From Candidatus Poribacteria bacterium (GTDB taxonomy: Bacteria > Poribacteria > WGA-4E > WGA-3G), in assembly GCA_026706025.1 (NCBI GenBank), contig JAPOZO010000059.1, forward strand, positions 1 through 64,000: a DNA stretch of 64,000 nucleotides. The letters are read 5' to 3'. Shown here piece after piece: positions 60,601-64,000 of this stretch. The translations under genes and the position numbers were made by a program. Position 1 is the first letter of the stretch. Each line of letters begins with the position of its first letter. The notes beneath the pieces were generated by a model, which was not told where the DNA came from, did no database searches, and was given only the letters and a program-made list of their open reading frames with translations.

Positions 60601-63600
60601 GGTCCCCCCGGAATGGACACAGACAAATTCCGGCTCGCTCGGAATCTGCTTTACCGGGTTCAGGACCAATTGTTTAGAGGAAGAAGCGGACAAGCGTGGC
60701 GACCCAGCAATTTTGAGGAGACACAAGCCGGTGCACTCATCCACTTGGTGACAATTGTTCAACAACAAGGGAAACTTAACGATCTTATTCAACAACTCGA
60801 ATCAGAGGCGACTGCAAACCCGAAAGACATCCAAACGCTTGAAACGTTGGCACAACTTTATATTCTGACCAATGACACCGAGAAAACGACTGAAATCACA
60901 GAACGATTGATTGCTGCGTCGCCAGATGATTTGACGTATCAAGCCATAAGATTGAATGATGTCATTCAAGGCGATTCAGACGCGGAGACTGTGGAAAAGC
61001 ATCTCAACGCTATCACGGGATTACCCTCTGAAGCGCGACTCTGGTACACTGCCCAATATGTCAGTCAACTCTATCATGAGGACAAAAAGGCAGATGCGGC
61101 GCAGCTGCTCAATGCGCTTGAAAATACAAAAGTAACGGACCTCAACGCAAGTTCCATGTTAGTGAACGCGCTACTTCTGATGGACCGGACAGACGCTGCG
61201 GAGCGTATCATCGCTAACGTCCCGATCCCACCGCAACAACAACAGTGGCGGCATAGACAGCTCTATACCAACGTGATAGACACTTACATCCATAAGGAAC
61301 AGATTGATAAAGCAGTTGCGCTGTTCTGGAGTTACTGTGAACGTACGAAACCACAAACGACGAACACCCGACGTGTCGCCAAACTCACAACTTCTTCGTC
61401 ATACTACGGCGGTTACGCGCCGATTCAGTCAAACTATCCTGCACCGACAACGTACTATGATCAAGGTAGATTGGACTATCTTCAACATTTTTACGGAGGA
61501 TTGTGGAGCAGGGATTTACAGGAGGCGTTGTACACCAAATTGCGTGCCGAGTTAGATGTTGGAGAAGGTATAAACCGCATCTATCCGGGTTTAGCACTAA
61601 GTTATTGCCACTGGTGGGACGGGCAGCGCGACAAAGCACAGGAAATTCTATCGACCTTGCAAAAGGAATTTCCGAACGACCTGACCCTCAAACTCAACAC
61701 AATTTTTGCCTCTATCCAGACGGGACAACATGCTGAAGCACTCGAATTGCTTGAGGAACTTGCAGGCACTGACCCAAGAAACCGTCGCCAGTATTACAAC
61801 CTCACGCTTCAACTTGCGCTGCATACAGGCAACACTGTCGTCGTACGGGAATTGATAGCAAAACTTCTGAATTCGCCGAGTAGTGCCCGAGAACTCTATG
61901 AATTTTCGCGAAAACTGCAAGATGCCGGTCTTACACAACACGCCACTGCCGTCGTGAACAAGGCGATGAACTTGGCAATAGGGATGCGGGACCCGAACTT
62001 CCTGATGCGATTAAGTGAACACCTTGAGGATCTCGGGCGGGGACAGGATGCTGCCCAACTTGCAGAACGTGCGCTGCGGTTCGCGAACCAACGCGATCGC
62101 TATGGGTCCACTTTAAGCAGATGGAATTTTCAGCAGGCAACACATTTGGTGAGCCATTCAAAAGCCGTTCGAGCGCGTGAACCGCAATTAGTTGAAGCCA
62201 CCGAAAAGAACCCCAATTCACTCCAGGCACACCTCAAATTAGCTGCCTTTTATGAAAGCACCAATCAGATAGAGAAAGCATCGGCAGCATTTGAGGCAGC
62301 ACTCAGCCTACGCCCTAAAGACAGCACAACCCGGCAACGATACGCCAGCATGTTGCAGCGAAGTGGAAAGGTAAAAGATGCTGTAACCCAATACATGATC
62401 CTCCTCAAGGATAATCCAAACGTTCCCGGCTACCGAGCCTGGGATGTTGTCAGAACCTTCGTTCAGGCAGACAGAGTTGACGATCTCGTTTCGCTCGCGA
62501 AAGGGATGATTACACCATCTATTGGAAGGAACTTCGGTAACGAATTCGCCAGATATGCCGCGCGAGAATGTACGAACAACAACCCCCAAGCTGCTGCCGA
62601 AATCTATGAAAAACTCATCGAGGCATTCCCGAACCGGACCTACAACCATCGTTACTTGGCATCCGCTTACGCTGCTGCCGGTGACCGAGAGAAAGCGATT
62701 CAGTTTTTGCGTAAACAACTGAAGACTGAGGACACGGCATCGCAAGTTCAGACGATATTGCAATTGGCAGAATTCTACAAGACATCCGGTGGGTTAGAAG
62801 GTTTCATTAAGGCATATGAAACAAAACTCACTGAAAAACCGGATGATTCCGTGCTACTCTATCTTGTCGCTTCCATGCAAATTATGGCGAATGACCTTGA
62901 AACGGCAGACACACTTGTGTCCGAACTGTTTGACGATTCTGATAGCATTAATATAGAATATCTCAACAATTTAGCGGATGCATACCGGCGCGCGGGGGAC
63001 TCTGAACGCGAACTGCACCTGCTGGAATCCACGGTCAATAAACTTGATCCACACACGTGGCGGTTTCCTGACACGTGCCAGAAACTCGGCTTAGCCTATT
63101 CGCAGAAAGGCGAGAAAGAGAAGGCGCGAGACGCATTCCGTAAGATGGGGACTCTCCGCATGCTGCAACGTGGATACGACATCTGGGAAAAAGAGGGTGT
63201 CGCAAACATATATATGCAACACGAGATGTGGGACGATGCTGAAGGGATCTATACCGAAATCGTCAATGACCTTTCTGTGCAATCCTATGATCGTGATCAG
63301 GCACAACGGCAGTTGATGATGATTAAACAGCGGCGCGGCGATTTTTCAAACGCTACCCAATTCACCGAAAAAACGCAAGAAATGAACATCGGAACACAGC
63401 GAGCACTGGCGAAAGCGTCCATGGAACAGGGTGAAACCAAGCAGGCGATAGAGATTTACGAACAGGTCGTAAAAATGATGCCTGAGGACCTGGAATCACG
63501 TGCGGAACTGGCTACCCTCTACTCACGTCGTAACCAACACGATACGGCGACCGATATATGGAATACACTGCTTGAAACTGATCCGGGGAATACAAAATAT

Positions 63601-64000
63601 CAGGACGGGTCCGTCAGGGCTTACCAAGTTTCCGGCGACATCGGCAAAGCCTTTGAACTCGCGCAGGGATATATCAATACTGCTCCGGAAAGTGGTGTCC
63701 ATTACGTGCGTCTCGCAAAACTTCACGCTGCCGAAGAACAGGTTGAAGATGCAATCACGGCTTATGAAAAAGCGATTGAATTCGCCCCCGGGAATGCACA
63801 GGCTTACCACGACTTAGCAAGGCTTCATCTCCAGATAGACGATACAGATGCCGCCGAAAAAGCGTTTAAGAAAGCCATTCAATACACCGGACAAGACTGG
63901 AAGCGGCAGGATATTGAACGGGAACTCATAAATCTCTACTACCGTGAGGGTAAATTGGAAGAGATGATAGGGCAGGCAGAAACTGATGGCACCCTTACAT
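57661..64000 (+). CDS. Giant exported TPR-repeat protein (runs off right edge)
   Basis: The ATG at 57661 is set by AAGGAGGT eight bases upstream. My translation stays open to the window end, over 2,110 codons. A signal peptide (VVVLLLCLIFFTLSISPLLL, cleavage near AQD) resembles that of the upstream WD40 protein. The rest is almost all tetratricopeptide repeats with the usual W/LG-Y-A/G-A-P pattern: LGHIYKRLGKDAEAVKAYQR, LAEIYASNEWMEDAAGAYQK, LAAFYESTNQIEKASAAFEA, LARLHLQIDDTDAAEKAFKK. A less regular section around residues 1230-1290 is Tyr/Ser/Pro-rich (YYGGYAPIQSNYPAPTTYYD). It is probably a periplasmic scaffold. It may end in a ligand-binding module like that of the WD40 gene, but that lies outside the window. 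Confidence 0.88.
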   Translation, partial: MLGRDKTQVVVLLLCLIFFTLSISPLLLAQDEVNDAKIIERYKLMLSRKPKEGSTFDRLYQFYLEGSSLDAMVADYQAEVQAKPDDPNPQLILGHIYKRLGKDAEAVKAYQRAVELAPNNYYPHFALGQAYAILIQHENAIEALNQAAKIAEETQAATPEDLTAIYKALGRAYFRRDRVDAAILAWTKIAELDPENIFTRIELADLLREQELYEQAIAQHEAIIQFKADNPYRVCLSRREIGNIHEAKGDYKTAIQSYDSALALTAPGNWLRKDLQHRIIGIYAADGNWEGLIEYYEKKLEATPNEPEILGLLAAAYIENQQPEEGLATYQKAVELAPTDANLRLNLIAAFRNAERFEDAAAAYESLSEQDPDDFGIYRELGELYLHLEDEDKARVTYQRMIDRDPENAGTHLILAEIYASNEWMEDAAGAYQKAIVLAPSNLDYIEYFGEFYFRQGNREKAIETWNIMVAADKEVAENYERLAKLLDTKNYRTEAIAASRKAVELMPDVYRYREALAKLLMKNEDYDAALTEYTEAAKLAPNAFFAEEMDNQRIELYRRQGTLVEKIETVETELETPGLSDADIFAKQKRLAKMYLKLGNITYALEVLLKAKAHQPDDIIVNRWLAEVYTKQNRRDDANAVYKHLITIDSANTREYYTNIARAHLNVMDFDAATEASKQVIAHSPRNPEGHQMLAEIAKQSGNYDSAIDSLKQALRLRPEAIDIRSELAATYKLSGKPRQALAQYWRCWELSDTVNDKLAFVKPLSEAYYDLGRRGEFEEKLKQLSKSNTSSVGPVIALAELYRMEGDLPSARFQLARALDRERENPDLLAQLVNISVDLGDNQDALTYQQRLVKVQPDPSHQRRLGELLFDAGREQEAIQAWTKLLHAKNQTLEAEIKLAVLLIRHGLPDEALFVLERAGEKITGTDAHTALYQLGVVLVSMNEFNRARTYFQRILDMPKPPKNATQRAKTATTYTTSGPPGMDTDKFRLARNLLYRVQDQLFRGRSGQAWRPSNFEETQAGALIHLVTIVQQQGKLNDLIQQLESEATANPKDIQTLETLAQLYILTNDTEKTTEITERLIAASPDDLTYQAIRLNDVIQGDSDAETVEKHLNAITGLPSEARLWYTAQYVSQLYHEDKKADAAQLLNALENTKVTDLNASSMLVNALLLMDRTDAAERIIANVPIPPQQQQWRHRQLYTNVIDTYIHKEQIDKAVALFWSYCERTKPQTTNTRRVAKLTTSSSYYGGYAPIQSNYPAPTTYYDQGRLDYLQHFYGGLWSRDLQEALYTKLRAELDVGEGINRIYPGLALSYCHWWDGQRDKAQEILSTLQKEFPNDLTLKLNTIFASIQTGQHAEALELLEELAGTDPRNRRQYYNLTLQLALHTGNTVVVRELIAKLLNSPSSARELYEFSRKLQDAGLTQHATAVVNKAMNLAIGMRDPNFLMRLSEHLEDLGRGQDAAQLAERALRFANQRDRYGSTLSRWNFQQATHLVSHSKAVRAREPQLVEATEKNPNSLQAHLKLAAFYESTNQIEKASAAFEAALSLRPKDSTTRQRYASMLQRSGKVKDAVTQYMILLKDNPNVPGYRAWDVVRTFVQADRVDDLVSLAKGMITPSIGRNFGNEFARYAARECTNNNPQAAAEIYEKLIEAFPNRTYNHRYLASAYAAAGDREKAIQFLRKQLKTEDTASQVQTILQLAEFYKTSGGLEGFIKAYETKLTEKPDDSVLLYLVASMQIMANDLETADTLVSELFDDSDSINIEYLNNLADAYRRAGDSERELHLLESTVNKLDPHTWRFPDTCQKLGLAYSQKGEKEKARDAFRKMGTLRMLQRGYDIWEKEGVANIYMQHEMWDDAEGIYTEIVNDLSVQSYDRDQAQRQLMMIKQRRGDFSNATQFTEKTQEMNIGTQRALAKASMEQGETKQAIEIYEQVVKMMPEDLESRAELATLYSRRNQHDTATDIWNTLLETDPGNTKYQDGSVRAYQVSGDIGKAFELAQGYINTAPESGVHYVRLAKLHAAEEQVEDAITAYEKAIEFAPGNAQAYHDLARLHLQIDDTDAAEKAFKKAIQYTGQDWKRQDIERELINLYYREGKLEEMIGQAETDGTLT

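Overview
The window is bacterial chromosome from a Gram-negative, diderm organism: it carries BamA, a Lol lipoprotein-export pair, Lnt, UppP and many exported proteins. The gene mix suggests an uncultured marine or sponge-associated lineage of the Candidatus Poribacteria type. That mix includes two phytanoyl-CoA-dioxygenase-like proteins, Gfo/Idh and enolase-superfamily enzymes, a DUF6785-type membrane protein, DUF1028, dockerin-bearing exported proteins, giant WD40 and TPR proteins, and intergenic spacers full of short TCAGTT-type repeats. The placement is inference from gene content; no rRNA or tRNA gene was found here.

Layout. 1-10.4 kb is a leftward housekeeping block: lnt, prfB (with the classic +1 frameshift), lysS, two GNAT acetyltransferases, lolC, lolD, ilvE and bamA, which runs off the left edge. 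10.4-33 kb mixes metabolic and transport genes: a DUF5916-like outer-membrane protein, a D-2-hydroxyacid dehydrogenase, an enolase-superfamily enzyme, a DUF6785-like membrane protein, an exported degenerate C39-like protein, a Na+/Ca2+ exchanger, two PhyH dioxygenases, an aldo/keto reductase, rluD, truA, an HD-domain protein and a Gfo/Idh oxidoreductase. It ends with murA-hisD-DUF1028 and an SDR plus a PGPGW-like membrane protein. 33.7-40.7 kb is a rightward run: a PQQ-propeller protein, a beta-lactamase-like serine hydrolase, an unknown protein, a UroD/MtaA-type methyltransferase-like protein and two dockerin-thioredoxin genes. 40.8-51.2 kb holds a BatA-like VWA protein, a LamG protein, uppP, envelope glycosyltransferases, ispG and hisC. 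51.6-64 kb contains a decayed WD40 gene, its intact larger paralogue, and a TPR gene of over 2,100 codons that runs off the right edge.

The most exciting signal is at 38.0-40.7 kb. Two adjacent genes each encode a signal peptide, two dockerin repeats and a thioredoxin domain. In each, an in-frame TGA sits exactly where the first cysteine of the CxxC redox motif belongs (U-I-Y-C and U-P-F-C), and the reading frame continues through an intact thioredoxin C-terminus. Both have a potential stem-loop with G-U at +25/+26 after the TGA. This reads as a tandem pair of exported, dockerin-tagged selenocysteine thioredoxins. TGA is an ordinary stop elsewhere in the window, and prfB keeps the UGA-dependent autoregulatory frameshift, so the genetic code has not simply changed.

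A second theme is repeat-driven remodelling. At least two families of short palindromic elements fill the spacers. In several places they supply the last codons and the stop codon of a gene.
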